In this document: positions 32,691 to 43,694 of the stretch, piece by piece | Numbering within the stretch: the first letter of the stretch is position 1 | Layout of the letters: every line of letters begins with the position of its first letter | NCBI GenBank assembly: GCA_963383645.1 | Contig: OY726574.1 | Location: 56,247,977-56,311,976 of the forward strand | Length of the DNA stretch: 64,000 nucleotides | Direction of reading: 5' to 3' | Source of the DNA: Muscardinus avellanarius | Taxonomy: Eukaryota > Chordata > Mammalia > Rodentia > Gliridae | Translations under genes and position numbers: made by a program | The notes under the pieces: model-generated | Told to the model about the DNA's origin: nothing | The model's input: only the letters and a program-made list of their open reading frames with translations | Databases searched by the model: none

Positions 32691-33215
32691 CATCCTCTTC
32701 ACCCAGCAGGTTTTCCCACGTTCCCAAGGGTGTGTGGTGGTAGTATTCTGCCTCTGAGGTAATTTCTTCAAAAGTTCTAGGTGTATTACCTCAGATCTCT
32801 GCCTCCCCTGAGTACTTGCCACTGCCAATGCGACTGCTTCCACCATTTCAAATCTTTCCCAAGCTCTTTTCCAATACCACATAATGTCCAGTGTTCCTAA
32901 GCATGCGTGATAGTAGCATTTGACCTTTGGGGTAATTTCTTCAGAGGATCAGGGTGGGTTGGATCAGATGTTTGCCTCTCCCAAATACAAGTCTCCACTG
33001 CCATCTCAGCCACTGCTGCCGCCACCGCCTTCCTCCTAGGTCTCCGCTAGACTCTCTCCTTACAGGTGATGTCCAGGATTCTTAACGATGTAGAGAAGCA
33101 GCAGTCCTCCTTCGCGGGGAATTTTTCCAAAAGTTCCAGTTCAGATGGATATGTTTTGTCTGCATCTCCAATATTCTAGCTACTGCCGGGGCCATCTTAA
33201 CCCCTCTCGAATATT
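32691..33215 (-). repeat. About three imperfect 170-190-bp units, L1-promoter-like on the minus strand
   Basis: Three related units are visible from shared words: 'taatttcttcaaaagttct' at 32760, 'taatttcttcagagg' at 32932 and 'atttttccaaaagttccag' at 33121; 'gtgatgtccaggattcttaa' (33066) matches 'ataatgtccagtgttcctaa' (32881). Read on the minus strand, units carry AAGATGGCCCC (33188-33198), GAGATGGC (33000-33007) and AAATGGTGG (32842-32850), like the YY1 site at the start of mammalian L1 5' UTRs. I infer tandem L1 promoter monomers in antisense orientation; a different repeat family is possible. Confidence 0.55.
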
Positions 33216-33540
33216 TTTTGTTTGTTTCCTTTTTTTTTTTTTTAATAAGAGAAGAGAGTATGTGTGGTTTGGGGAGGATGTGGGATCAGGCACTTGGTAG
33301 CAATGAAATTTTTTTTCTTTCTGGATGGGAGGGGGTCTCCTAAGGGTGCCCTGCCCGCACCCGCCCACCCACCCGAGGTCGACTTCGGGGCCTTGTGGCC
33401 CAGGCTACAGGAGCTTTCCGAGTGGGGGAGGTCGCAAAAGGGTGCCCGCACACTTGCCCACAGTCCCGGGGTCGGGGCCAAGCGGCCTGGACCTCCAAGG
33501 GTGGTCTCTTCTTTTCTAATAAGTAAAATTTCACTGTAAT
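33216..33540. repeat. CpG-rich block with an internal partial duplication
   Basis: After a T run (33229-33243) comes GC-rich sequence with many CpGs at 33310-33515. The words 'aagggtgccctgcccgcac' (33342) and 'aaagggtgcccgcacactt' (33436) mark a partial repeat about 94 bases apart. 'gttacctctatcattacag' at about 33555-33573 looks like a splice acceptor. Frames of 144 codons (33242-33676, minus) and 91 codons (33264-33539, plus) are open but have no recognised domain. It may be another L1 5' UTR segment, or a CpG island belonging to the composite. Confidence 0.45.
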
Positions 33541-33925
33541 CTCCCTGTGCTGTGTTACCTCTATCATTACAGAATTTTTGTTTGCTTTTTCTGTTGGCAA
33601 TTAAGAGAGCATCTCTAAAAGTAAGAGTTGAAATAATGTTATGTACATATGTTGAACTACCAATGCCAATCTCCAAGACATGTATGAGAAAGGAGAGGGA
33701 GATAAATGCCTGATGTATGCATGTATGCCTCTGTTATCTTTTACCTCATTAAGATGTATGGCTACAATGTACCAATAAAAAAAAAAATTGTAAAAAAGAA
33801 AGGGAAGCGAGAGGAGTGGAACCTGGAGGGGATTGGTCCATACATTACGTGATGTATATTCTTATCACTGTACACCGCAGTATGATGTAAAATTACAATG
33901 CACCAATAAAAAAGAGTAAAATTAA
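33541..33925 (+). repeat. Two L1 3' ends in tandem, sense
   Basis: First end: 'tgcctctgttatcttttacc' and 'gatgtatggctacaatgtac', then 'caataaaaaaaaaaa' at 33773-33789. Second: 'cactgtacaccgcagtatga', 'ttacaatgcaccaataaaa' ending near 33916. Both match the sense L1 3' end at 47540-47600. Confidence 0.7.
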
Positions 33926-34009
33926 AGTCTTTAATATAATTATCTCTTTAATCTTTCAGTAAAAGGAAGTCATAATACTGAGTGCATAAAATCTAGTAGA
34001 TGTACCCCT

Positions 34010-35800
34010 TCCTAGCAGGCATACCCTTGATAATTATGAAATATTTTTCTTTGTCTTTTGTAATTTATCTTTAAATTATGTCTTTTGTCACACTAGAGTG
34101 GCCACACAGAAGATGTCTGTTTGGCTGGAGCTTTGTGTGGCATATCTTTTCTTTTCCTTTTACTTTCAGCCTTTGGGTCAAAAGCATTTTTATGTATATA
34201 GTGCATCAAATTGTGCGTGTGCGTGTGCAAGTGTATGTGTGTGTGCATGTGTGTGTTTTACTGGACACTGAACCCTTTCTACCTTCAAGGTACACCCCAG
34301 CCTTTTTTAATTTTATATTTTGAAATAGAGTCTCCCTAGATTGCTAAGAGTCCCACTAAGTTTCTGTTGATGGCCTCTAACCTGTAATCCTGCCATCTCA
34401 GCCTTCCAAGTACTAAAATTACAAGTGTGGACACCACAACCAGCCCAGATATAGTCTTTTACTTGAATCACTTAGGACTCTGTTCTTGTACGTTGTTCTG
34501 TAATGCTCAGTGCCTCGAAAGTCAACTTTTTATTTTTTTTTCCAATTTTTTGGTGAGTTTAGATAGGAGAGTAAATTCTGGTCCTGTTACTCAATTTTGG
34601 CCAAAAGCACTCATCTGTCAGTTATCTTATAGAGAGATTTATAAGAAGAAAGTCTTTATATTTTACTGTCATTATCATCTGTGTTTGCCTCATCCCTTCA
34701 TATGGATCTACAGTGTATCACCATCTTCCTCCTGCTTGGAGAAATGACTTTCCCACTTCTTTTATTATTCAGGTCTACTGCCAGTTAATGCTTTGAGCTT
34801 TTATATGACTTAAGACGGCCCATTTTCCCTTCATTTCCCTGAACAAAGAACATTTCCCTTGAACAAAGAACTCAAGGTCACAGTCTCTTTCTTTCACTAT
34901 TTTAAAGAATTGTTCCACTACCTTTTGTCTTTCATTATTTCCAACAAGAGCTCTCTGTCAGACCTATCTTTCTCTGTGTATTATTGTCTGGTTTTCCTCT
35001 GGCTGTATTTAAGATTTTTCTCTTTATTGCTCATTTTAGACAGTATTTTTATATGTTTTGATGTTGTTTTCTTTAGGTTTAAAGAGCTTCTTGGATCTTT
35101 GCATATAAAGTTTTCCTAAAATGTGGTCTTTTTCAGCCATTATTTTTTGCAAATATTTTCTCCTTGCCCCCCACATGTACATTTCCATGCTAGAAATAGT
35201 TTTAGAGGTTACAAGTTCTTTGTTCATTTTTGAGAAGTCTTTTTTTCTGAATTTCCTTTGGATAGCTTCAATTTTTGTGTCTTAGGGGCTCACTGTTCTT
35301 TTCTTCTTCAGTAATTAGCCTGGTGATTATCACATTTAGTTTGTTTGTAGCCTTAACAAATTATCATTTTTGTATCTAGACATTCACATTAAGTTTGTTA
35401 GGGTTAGACTTAGAAATTGTCATTTTTGTACCTAGACATTCAATTTGGGCCTAATTTGTATCTTCCATGTTTCTGCTTGGTGTGTATTCTTTCCTCTTGA
35501 ACATATGGGGCACAATTGCAATAATGGTTGCAGATTCTTTGTCTATTAATTCTATCACCTGTGTCCATTTTATTTACATGATCTCCCTCCTAATTAGGTG
35601 TTGTATTTTCCCGTTTTATTTGTAGGGCTAATCATTTTTTATTGAATGTGAAACATTGTGAATATTACCTATGTCTATATCTATTCTTGAGTTTTGTTCC
35701 AGGATGTCAAAAAGCTATTTGGAAATTGATACTGTAGGGTGCTGCTTATGAGCTGTAAGTGGGCCCTAGCAGCACTGGGTTAAGAATTCATTTTTCCCAT
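34010..35800 (-). repeat. Old L1 5'-region fragments (L1M-type), antisense
   Basis: Diverged reverse L1M-like 5' sequence, recognised by 'ccttttactttcagcctttg' (34158) and by 'ctggctgtatttaagatttt', 'agcttcttggatctttgc', 'cagccattattttttgcaaa' at 35000-35160. Decay is heavy, parts may be unrelated unique DNA, and no frame is coding. Confidence 0.45.
34213..34446 (-). repeat. Older SINE with a (GT)n-rich tail
   Basis: Reverse dimer preceded by an imperfect GT/GC run (34213-34257), again a CA-type tail on the SINE strand. Confidence 0.85.
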
Positions 35801-36348
35801 TACAGAAATAAGACATTTTCTACTAAATAGTCCCATGAGATACATGCACATGTCAGTACTAAACCGAATCCTAGGGCACTCCCCGAAGCTCCTCTCTTGT
35901 TCCTCCTTAAAATGTCCACGGTCTCAGCTCTGTATTGTCAACTTGGGTTTTGCCTACTTTCTACCTTTCCATGAACTGACCTGGGAAGTTTCTCTAGTCA
36001 ATGAGTCAAGCAACTTTAGGTCTCACCTCATTCAGACACTTATCAGTAATCCAGTGCGCACTCCTGTTGGACACGTGGCGTCAAAGGAGAAGAAAAACGT
36101 GAGCTGACTGCAGCTGCGTGGCAACGGAAAGCATGTGGAAAAGGCTCCTGTGGGCATAAAAGTCATTTCATTCCAGTTGCTGAGCTTTCCAGTAATACTA
36201 TTTTCCTCCAGTTTGTTCCCCCAGCACTTGTCACAAGTCTTCACCCTAATAATCATATTAAATACATTTCATCAAAATATCTACAACGCTGTTTACTGAC
36301 TTAATCTTATCTGTTACAGTATGCCACTGATGTAAAGAATTAATAAAT
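35801..36348. other. Unique DNA
   Basis: Nothing recognised. A single TGAGTCA lies at about 36002. The 90-codon frame 35835-36107 has no domain I know. Confidence 0.4.
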
Positions 36349-36529
36349 GGCCAGGTACACTGGTGCATGGTGTTCCCAGTACTTGGGAGGCTGAGAAAGG
36401 AGGGTTGCAGGTTCAAGGCCAACCCTAGCAACTTAGCAAGACCATTTCAAAATAGAAAAATAAAATAAGGATGAGGATGGAACTCAGAGGTAGAATGTGC
36501 CTGGGTTCTAATACCACACACAAAAATTT
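36349..36529 (+). repeat. B1-ID dimeric SINE, older lineage
   Basis: Sense dimer with a diverged start ('ggccaggtacactggtgcat'). Confidence 0.87.
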
Positions 36530-37142
36530 GCTAAATAAATAAGCGAATGAGAAAGAAATAAGGGAAAAGTAGAGTTTAGAAGAAAAGGAACCATTTAAAA
36601 GAAAGGGTAAAAAAGCAAAAGATGAAATTTCTCTCATATTGATTTTAGGAATTTTGCAAAACTTTTTTCAAATAATGACGATTTTTATATTAACTGGCAT
36701 AGTTATTGACAATTATATAATAGTCTGAGTTTCTCTCTACTGCTTTCAAAGTTATCTTCAGTAACAACACTAAATGCCACCTATATAAAAAATCATCAGC
36801 AACATTGCTATTAACCTTTTAAATCTGCAATTTCTGCCGGTAGGGACAGAGTTGTGGCCTTCATGTGTGTGAAGTTGTCCGGGCATTTCTACACTCTATT
36901 CCTGGTTTATGTCTAGGGCTCTGAGTTTACTCCGCTGGCCAGCGCAGGCCTTAGTTCTGCATGTAATTTCTAAGGTTGTGGTTTTTATCCCGTTTCCTTA
37001 ATTGTCAAATGAACTAGCTAAAACATGTAGATTTCAAGATGCGATTAAAGATAACAATTCAGATCCCTTCTGCCATTTCACCTAGCATGGCCAGGTCTCT
37101 GCCAAAATCATTTTAAAATTAAACCTGAGACCTGAGGCTATC
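36530..37142. other. Unique DNA
   Basis: Nothing recognised. Confidence 0.4.
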
Positions 37143-37318
37143 TTTTTTTTTCACTGTTAGAGATTGAACTCAGTAGCTTTCTTCCACTAAGCTACACCCT
37201 CATCCTTTTCATTTTTTATTTTGATACAGACTCTTGCTCAATTGCCCAAGCTGACCTCAAACTTGCAATTCTCCTGCCTCAGCCTCCTCTGGGATTACAG
37301 AGTATACCACCCTAGCTC
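37143..37318 (-). repeat. B1-ID dimeric SINE, older lineage
   Basis: Reverse dimer with a strongly decayed ID half ('agattgaactcagtagcttt'). Confidence 0.85.
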
Positions 37319-37485
37319 TGAGATCATCATTTGAGCTAAATTAAGATTATCTCCTTCTCCTCTTTCTTCTTTTTCTTTTTTACACCCTTCCTCTTCCTCC
37401 TCTATTCATTTTTCTGAAATTAAAAATTTTAAATAAATTAAGATATGCATATTGCAAAAATTTAGATGTTATCTTTATCAGTTGC

Positions 37486-37545
37486 ATACAGATAGATAAT
37501 AAGTGATAGATTAGATAGATGATAGATAGATGATATATAGAAAAT
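37486..37545. repeat. (GATA)n
   Basis: gatagata units with single-base interruptions. Confidence 0.9.
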
Positions 37546-37554
37546 TAAAAACTA

Positions 37555-37990
37555 GAGTTTTTAATCTGCTTTCATTTCGTTGGGTTTACTGAAGGTTTAT
37601 GCCTTTCATCAGTTCCAGAAAATTCTGTTACTACTTCTTCAAATACTCCTTCTTACTTATTCTTTGTGTTTTCTTCTTTTGAAATACTAAGAGAGAATGT
37701 TAGAGCTTCTCACGCAAACTGCATGTGTTGCCTGGATTTTCAGATAAAATGTTCCTTTGTTTCCCTTCTCTGAGTGTCAGAGCCCATGTCTAATTTTGTC
37801 TAATCTGTTATTTCATGATTCCAACTGCTCATTTTCAAGAATAATTGTTATACCCCATCCAGCATTTCTAAACCTGGGACTGTTCTCAGTATGTCTAATT
37901 CATCTAATTCATAAATAGACACATGCACGTATATTTTAAATTTGCTGAGATAATTTGCTTGGTTATTCCTAATTATGGCCTTCCAATGGA
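37555..37990 (-). repeat. Old L1M-type 5'-region fragment, antisense
   Basis: 'gtttatgcctttcatcagtt', 'cagaaaattctgttactact' and 'cttcaaatactccttctta' follow the pattern of old L1M 5' regions in reverse. It may continue the remnant at 34010-35800. Confidence 0.5.
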
Positions 37991-38763
37991 ATATACATTT
38001 GTACTACTCTGATAACCAACTTTTTAAAATGCTTTTATGGGTGGATTTTAGTATCACATCATAATGTAAATCATGTTGACTATGATGTACATGCACACAG
38101 CACTTGGTGAGCTTTTCCCTGGCTCTCTCCCTATTCTCCCCCACTTCCCCATGCAAGGTTTGGCCTTGATGTTCTCACGTGTGTACATAATGTCCATGGA
38201 CCTGTTTCCTTTATTGGTCCTCCCTCTCCCCCCCTCCCTTTCCCCTAGACCACCTTCCTGGATCCTCTGAAGTTTCTCCTTAGTTATCTGGAGTCTCTCT
38301 ACCATCCCAATCGCTTCCTATCTTTTCCATATGAGAGAAAACTCGTGACCCTTCACTTTCTGTGACTGGCTAATCTCACTTGATGTTCTCCAGGCCCATT
38401 CATTTTCCAGGAAAATATAACATTCTTTTGTTCTTTTTGATTGCTGAGTAGAATTCCATTATGTATATACCCCATAATTTTGTAAAGTATTCATTTATTC
38501 ATCTAATTTGTTTCCATAATTTTGCTATTGTGAATTGTGCTTCTATAAACATGGATATGCATATAATACTATAATATTCTGCTCTCAGTCACTGGAGCTA
38601 TTCCAAGAGTGGTATAGCGAGATCATAGGGTGGATCCATTCTTAGTTTTCTGAGGAATCTCCACACTGATCTCCATAGTGGCCTAACTAGTTTGCAATCA
38701 CACCAACAGTATAGAAAGCTTTCTCCCCACATCTTCACCAGCATTTATTGTTTTTTTAAGCCC

Positions 38764-38998
38764 TTTTTTTCTTTTTCTTTCTTTTTTTTTTTTTTTTTCA
38801 AAACTGCGGTTTGAACCCAGGGGCATTCTACTTCCGAGCTACATCCCCAACCCTATTTTTATGTTCTTTATTTCGAAGCAGAATCTCACTAAGTTGCAGA
38901 GGGCCTCACTAAGTAGCTGAGGCTGTTCATGAATCTGTGATCCTCCTGTCTCAGCCTTCCAAGTACTGATGGTATAAGCATGAGCCACCACACCCAGC
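38764..38998 (-). repeat. B1-ID dimeric SINE in L1
   Basis: Reverse dimer with a long T-rich tail (38764-38798). Immediately followed by a second SINE in the same orientation. Confidence 0.9.
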
Positions 38999-39010
38999 TG
39001 TTTTATGACT

Positions 39011-39222
39011 TTTTTTTTTTTGCAGTACTGGGGGTGGAACCCAGGGGACATTCTACCTCAGAGCTATACCCTCAGCTCTATTTTTTATTCTTTATTTGGA
39101 AACAGAATCTCACTGATTTGCAAGGGGCCTCACTAAGTAGCTGAGGCTGTCCACGAACCACGATCCTCCTTCTGAGCCTCCTGAATGCTGGGATTACAAA
39201 TGTGCACCACCAAACCCGGCTC
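39011..39222 (-). repeat. B1-ID dimeric SINE in L1
   Basis: TSD tgttttatgactt (38999-39011) versus tgttttttgactt (39223-39235), 12 of 13 bases alike. The L1 resumes at 'gacttcttgatgattgcc'. Confidence 0.92.
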
Positions 39223-40410
39223 TGTTTTTTGACTTCTTGATGATTGCCATTCTAATTGGGATTAGATGGAATGTCAGTGCAGTTTTGATTTGCATCTCCC
39301 TGATTGCCAATAATGTTAAACATTTTTCATGTATATATTAGCCATTTGTATCTTTTCTTTTTTGAAATGTCTATTTAGTTCAATTGCCCACATCTTGATT
39401 GGATTATTTGTTTTTAGTGTTGAGTCTTAAGTACTTTGTATATTCTAGATATTAATTCTTTATCAGAGGGATAGCTGGCAAAGGTCTTCTACCTTCTGTA
39501 GGCTCTCTTTAGACTCTTGATGGTTTCATTTGATGAGAAGAATCTTTTTAGTTTAATGCCATCTCATTCATTAATTCTTATTTTAATTTTCTGAGCTTTG
39601 GAGATCTTATTGAGGAAGTTTCTATCTGTACCTATATGCCAGAGTGTTGGATCTATGCCCTCCACTAGTAACATCAAAGTCTTTGGTCTAACTTTCAAAT
39701 CTTTGATCCATCTCAAGTTGACTCTTGTGCAAGGTGAAAAATAAGACATTAATTTCACTTTTCTACAAATAGATAACCAATTTTGCCAACACCATTTGTT
39801 GAAAACGCTGTCTTTTCTTTGACATATATGTCTGGCACCTTTGTTGAAAATAAATTGGCTATAAGTGTATGAATTTGCTTCTGTATTTTCTGTTCCATTG
39901 GTCTATGTGTCTGGTTCTGTGCCAGTATCATGCTGTTTTTTATTATTATAGCTTAGTAATATAATTTGAAGTCAGGTATTATGATGTCTCCTGCATGGTT
40001 CTTGTTGCTGAGAATTGCTTTGGCTATTCTGGGTGTTTCTCTCTCCATGTGGAAGTTATAACAAGTTTTTCTATGTCTGTGAAGAATGACATTGGTATTT
40101 TGATAGGGGTTGCATTAATTCTATAAATCATTTTGGTAGAATGGCCATTTTGATAATTTTAGTCCGATATCCAAAAGCAACGTAGATTTTTCCATCTTCT
40201 AAGATCTTCAACTTCTTTCTTTAGTGTTTTGTAATTTTCATTATTGAGATCTTTTACCTCCTTGGTTAAGTTTATTTCTAGGAATTTTTATGTTTTAAGG
40301 GTTGTTTTCTGGATTTCTTTGACAGTAGATTTATGGATGGTATATAGAAAGCTACTAACTTTTTTGGATTGACTTTGTATACTGGTATTTTGCAGAATTA
40401 GTTTGGGGTA

Positions 40411-40597
40411 TGAAGACAGTTAAAACCTCAATTATATTATGGTAGAGAGTGCTGTTAATTAACTCATGAAAAGAAATGTTTTTCCTCCTATGACTCAAAC
40501 CAGAAAGTGAGAGAGAGGTGGCAAGGGAAGTAGGAAAAAAGGAAAATAAAACTTTTGAGACTAGGTGAAATAAAATATAAAACAAAATTAAGAGGAG
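40411..40597. other. Short unique stretch
   Basis: Purine-rich DNA between the antisense L1 and the split SINE; nothing recognised. Confidence 0.35.
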
Positions 40598-40691
40598 ATG
40601 CTGGGCGTGGTGCAGCATGCCTGTGATACCAGTACTTAAGAGGCTGAGACAGGAGGATGGCAGGTTCAAGACCAGCCTTGAAGCAGCACTT
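40598..40691 (+). repeat. Older SINE, left part of a copy split by L1
   Basis: Sense B1 half ending 'ttcaagaccagcctt'. The remainder, starting 'ttcagcaacttagtgagacc', lies 2.76 kb away at 43455, with an L1 in between. Confidence 0.82.
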
Positions 40692-41000
40692 TTTGAGTCC
40701 TGCTGACACCCGATCTCCACTGCCTCAAAAACAGCATTCTACAAAGCCAGAAAATATTATCAGTAAAGGAATAAAATGATAAAGACAAGGGACAGAGAAT
40801 AAGAAGATTAGAAGACTGACCACCTGCCTGCCTTGCAGTGGCAGGTACCATGCCAGCGCCATCTTGACTCACAGCTCTGGACTCCAGAGATGAAAAGGAA
40901 AACAAGGATCTGAAGTGAGCAGCTGCAGATCCATGGGTTGTAAGTCATCAGTTCTTCCTGCACAAATACCAGCTACAACTTCCAGCAGCTGAGCTCAGCA
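40692..41000 (-). mobile_element. L1 5' UTR-like segment, antisense (inverted arm)
   Basis: On the minus strand it contains 'gagtcaagatggcgctgg' (40847-40864), the YY1-type AAGATGGC of L1 promoters, followed by GC-moderate sequence. It sits head-on against the sense L1 ORF2 at about 41000. Together these fit a twin-primed insertion whose 5' UTR arm is inverted. The identity as 5' UTR is inferred from the motif and context only. Confidence 0.5.
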
Positions 41001-43180
41001 AGCCCTTCAGAGATCCAGGAACACATTTCAACATCATTAAGGCAATATACAATAAACCCAAAGCCAACATCATACTGAATGAAGAAAAACTGCAAAAATT
41101 TCCTCTAAAATCAGGAACAAGACAAGGATGCCCACTATCACCACTCTTTTTCAATATAGCCCTCGAGACTCTTTCCATAGCAATAAGACAAAAGAAGGAA
41201 ATCAAAGGAATTCAAATAGGAAGAGAGGAATGAAAACTATCCTTATTTGCAGATGACATGATCCTTCATCTAGAAGACCCAAAGAACTCAACCAAAAGAC
41301 TACTAAAGCTGATTAACCAATTCAGCAAAGTTGCAGGATACAAAATCAATCTAAAGAAATCAGTTGTTTTTCTATATGCCAACAATAAATCCACAATGAA
41401 AAAAATAAAGAAAACAATTCCATTCACTATAACCTCAAAACCAACAAAATACCTAGGAATAAACCTAACCAAAGATATACACTGAAAACTATAAAACATT
41501 TAAGAAAGAAATTGAAGAAGACCTTGGAAGATGGAAAGATCTCCCATGCTCATGAATAGGCAGAATAAATATCATCAAAATGGCCATCCTAGCCAGGCAT
41601 GGTGGTGCACATTGTAATCCCAATATTCAGGAGGCTGAGACCAGAGGATCATGGTTCACAGACAACCTCAGCTACTTAGTGAGGCCCTCTGAAACTTAGT
41701 GAGACCCTGTTTCAAAATAAAGAATAAAAAATAGGGCAGGGGGTATAGCTTGGAGGTCAAATGCCCCTGGGTTTCATCCCCAAACCCACAAAAAAAATAA
41801 ATGGCCATTCTGCCAAAAGTGATCTATAGATTCAATGTAATTACTATCACAATACCAACGACATTCTTCATAGACCTAGAAAAATCCGTCAAGAATTTTA
41901 TATGGAGAAAGAAAAGACCAAGAATACCAAAGCAATTCTCAGCAATAAGAACCATGCAAGAGGCACCATAATCCCTGACTTCAAATTATACTATAGAGCA
42001 ATAGTAGTAAAAACAGCATGGTATTGGCATAACAACAGGCATGCTGACCAATGGAACAGAATAGAAGATACAGAAACAAACATACACACACACCTATAGT
42101 CAATTAATCTTTGACAAAAGACCCACACTTATACGCTCAAGAAAAGACAGCCTTTTCAACAAATGGTACTGGGAAAGCTGGCTATCCATTTGTAGAAAGA
42201 TGGAACTAAATCCTTACCTCTCACCATGCACAGGAATCAACTCGAGATGGAACATTTGGAAATTAGATCAGAGACTGAAGTTACTAGAGGAGGGCATAGG
42301 ATCAACACTCCAACATATAGGTCCAGGCAGTAACTTTCTCAACAAGACCTCCAAAACACAGGAAATTAAAGCAAGAATTAATAAGTGGGATGGCATCAAC
42401 TAAAGTTTCTGCTCATCAAATAAAACCATCAAGAACCTAAAGATAAAGCCTACAGAATGGGAGAAGATCTTTACCAGCCACCACTCTGATAGGGGGCTAA
42501 TATCCGGAATATGCAAAGAGTTCAAAAGACTCTACACTAGCAAAACAAATAACCCAATCAAGAAATGGGCAACTGAACTGAATAGACACTTCACTGAGAT
42601 ACAAATAGCCAATAGATAAATGAAAAGATGTTCTACATCATTAGCCATTAGAGAGATGCAAATCAAAACTACACTGGGATTCCATCTAACCCCAATGGAG
42701 TGGCAAGCATAAAGAAGTCAAATAACAACAAATGCTGGCCAGGATGTGGGGGAAGAGGAACTCTTTTACACTCTTTGTGGAAGTGCAAACTAGTTCATCT
42801 CCTATGGAGATCAGTGTGGATATTCCTTAGAAAACTGGGAATGAATCCACCATATGATCCAGCTATACCTCTCCTGGGTATCTTTCCAAAAGGGTTAAAA
42901 TCAGAGAACTACAGTAACATATGCATACCCATGTTCATAGCAACACAATTTGTAATAGCCAAAATATGGAACCAACCTAGATCTCCATCAACAGATGAAT
43001 GGATAGCAAAACTTTGGGAAATACACACAATGGAATTCTATTCGGCCATAAAGAAGAACAAAATTATATCATTTGCAAGAAGATGGAAAGCCCTGGAGAA
43101 CATCATGTTAAGTGAGATCAGCCAAGCACAGAAGGGGAAGGTACATATGTTTCCTCTAATATGCCCAAACTAGGGAGTAT
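41001..43180 (+). pseudogene. L1 ORF2, RT domain to C-terminus, nearly open
   Basis: The best-preserved L1 coding sequence here. From about 41032 it reads the RT palm ('[20 protein letters not shown]') and the active site '[13 protein letters not shown]' (from about 41240), then '[13 protein letters not shown]' and '[15 protein letters not shown]'. A stop at about 41229, just before the FADD motif, and later stops and frameshifts break it. The post-RT part includes '[20 protein letters not shown]' and the C-terminal frame 42700-43173 (157 codons) with the Cys-containing 'NKCWPGCGGRGTLLHSLWKC', ending at the natural stop. ORF2 is the L1 endonuclease/reverse transcriptase; the N-terminal endonuclease part is absent, so this copy is inactive. 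A SINE is inserted at 41591. Confidence 0.9.
41591..41798 (+). repeat. B1-ID dimeric SINE in L1
   Basis: TSD aaatggccatcct (41578-41590) versus aaatggccattct (41799-41811). L1 ORF2 is continuous on either side of it. Confidence 0.94.
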
Positions 43181-43440
43181 TAGGGATACCAGAGGGACTC
43201 CAGATAATGGAGGGGAAACTTCAGCAAAGCCAAAATGAAAGAGTAGGAGATGAAGAAGGCTGAGGTTGGTTAATGGAGGAGCTACATTCGAATATGAGTA
43301 AAAGTATGAATGTAGCGTGGTCAACCTGGATACTCATTGTTGGGAGGGGGAGCGGGGAGCGGGGAACGGGGAGAGAGCACCAAGCACAGTCTGAATGTGT
43401 GCCATTTTCAATATGATCCACATAAAAATTTTAAAAAAGA
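43181..43440 (+). repeat. L1 3' UTR and poly(A)
   Basis: Starts after the ORF2 stop and includes a G-rich run, (GGGGAGC)-like, at 43347-43373, typical of L1 3' UTRs. Ends 'cacataaaaattttaaaaaa'. The antisense homologue lies at 58800-59210. Confidence 0.88.
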
Positions 43441-43454
43441 AACTCCGCAAATCC

Positions 43455-43570
43455 TTCAGCAACTTAGTGAGACCCTGTTTCAAAATAAAAAATAAAAAGG
43501 CCTAGGGTGTAGCTCAGAGGTACAATATCCCTGAGTTCAATTTCTGTTACCAATAAATACATATTTAAAA
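43455..43570 (+). repeat. Older SINE, right part of the copy split by L1
   Basis: 'ttcagcaacttagtgagacc' through the ID half ('cctagggtgtagctcagagg') to an A-rich end; completes the element begun at 40598. Confidence 0.82.
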
Positions 43571-43577
43571 GCAAAAG

Positions 43578-43694
43578 TGACCCAGGCATTGCTGGGAGGC
43601 TGACACAAGAGGAGGCTTCAGCAACTTAGAAAAAGAAATAAAATAGTGCTGGTTGGAGCTCAGCTCAGAGGTAGAATGCCTCTGGGTTGAATCC

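Larger units (their letters stand above)
38030..40410 (-). pseudogene. L1, antisense: 3' UTR to RT domain
   Basis: 5'-truncated reverse L1. Left to right it reads the 3' UTR (38040-38340), the ORF2 C-terminal region (38340-38760 and 39228-39480), and then sequence back into the RT domain (39480-40410, for example 'tatagaaagctactaac' at about 40343). Antisense frame 39564-39758 reads 'SPCTRVNLRWIKDL' and 'TLMLLVEGIDPTL', a conserved post-RT stretch. Two SINEs are inserted. Many stops make it dead. It is truncated at about 40410 with no visible inverted arm. Confidence 0.8.

Noticed and set aside
31366..32762. Pro/Ala-rich open frames of 66-88 codons across the VNTR, collagen-like at first sight
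   Set aside because: The repeat unit is 50 bases, so every frame cycles through the same three translations; the frames follow from GC-rich tandem repeats, not from coding.
33242..33676. 144-codon antisense frame
   Set aside because: It crosses a CpG-rich block and L1-like sequence with overlapping frames on both strands; no domain or start context supports it.
40355..40720. 121-codon antisense frame
   Set aside because: It spans the L1 truncation point and a SINE half; not a gene.
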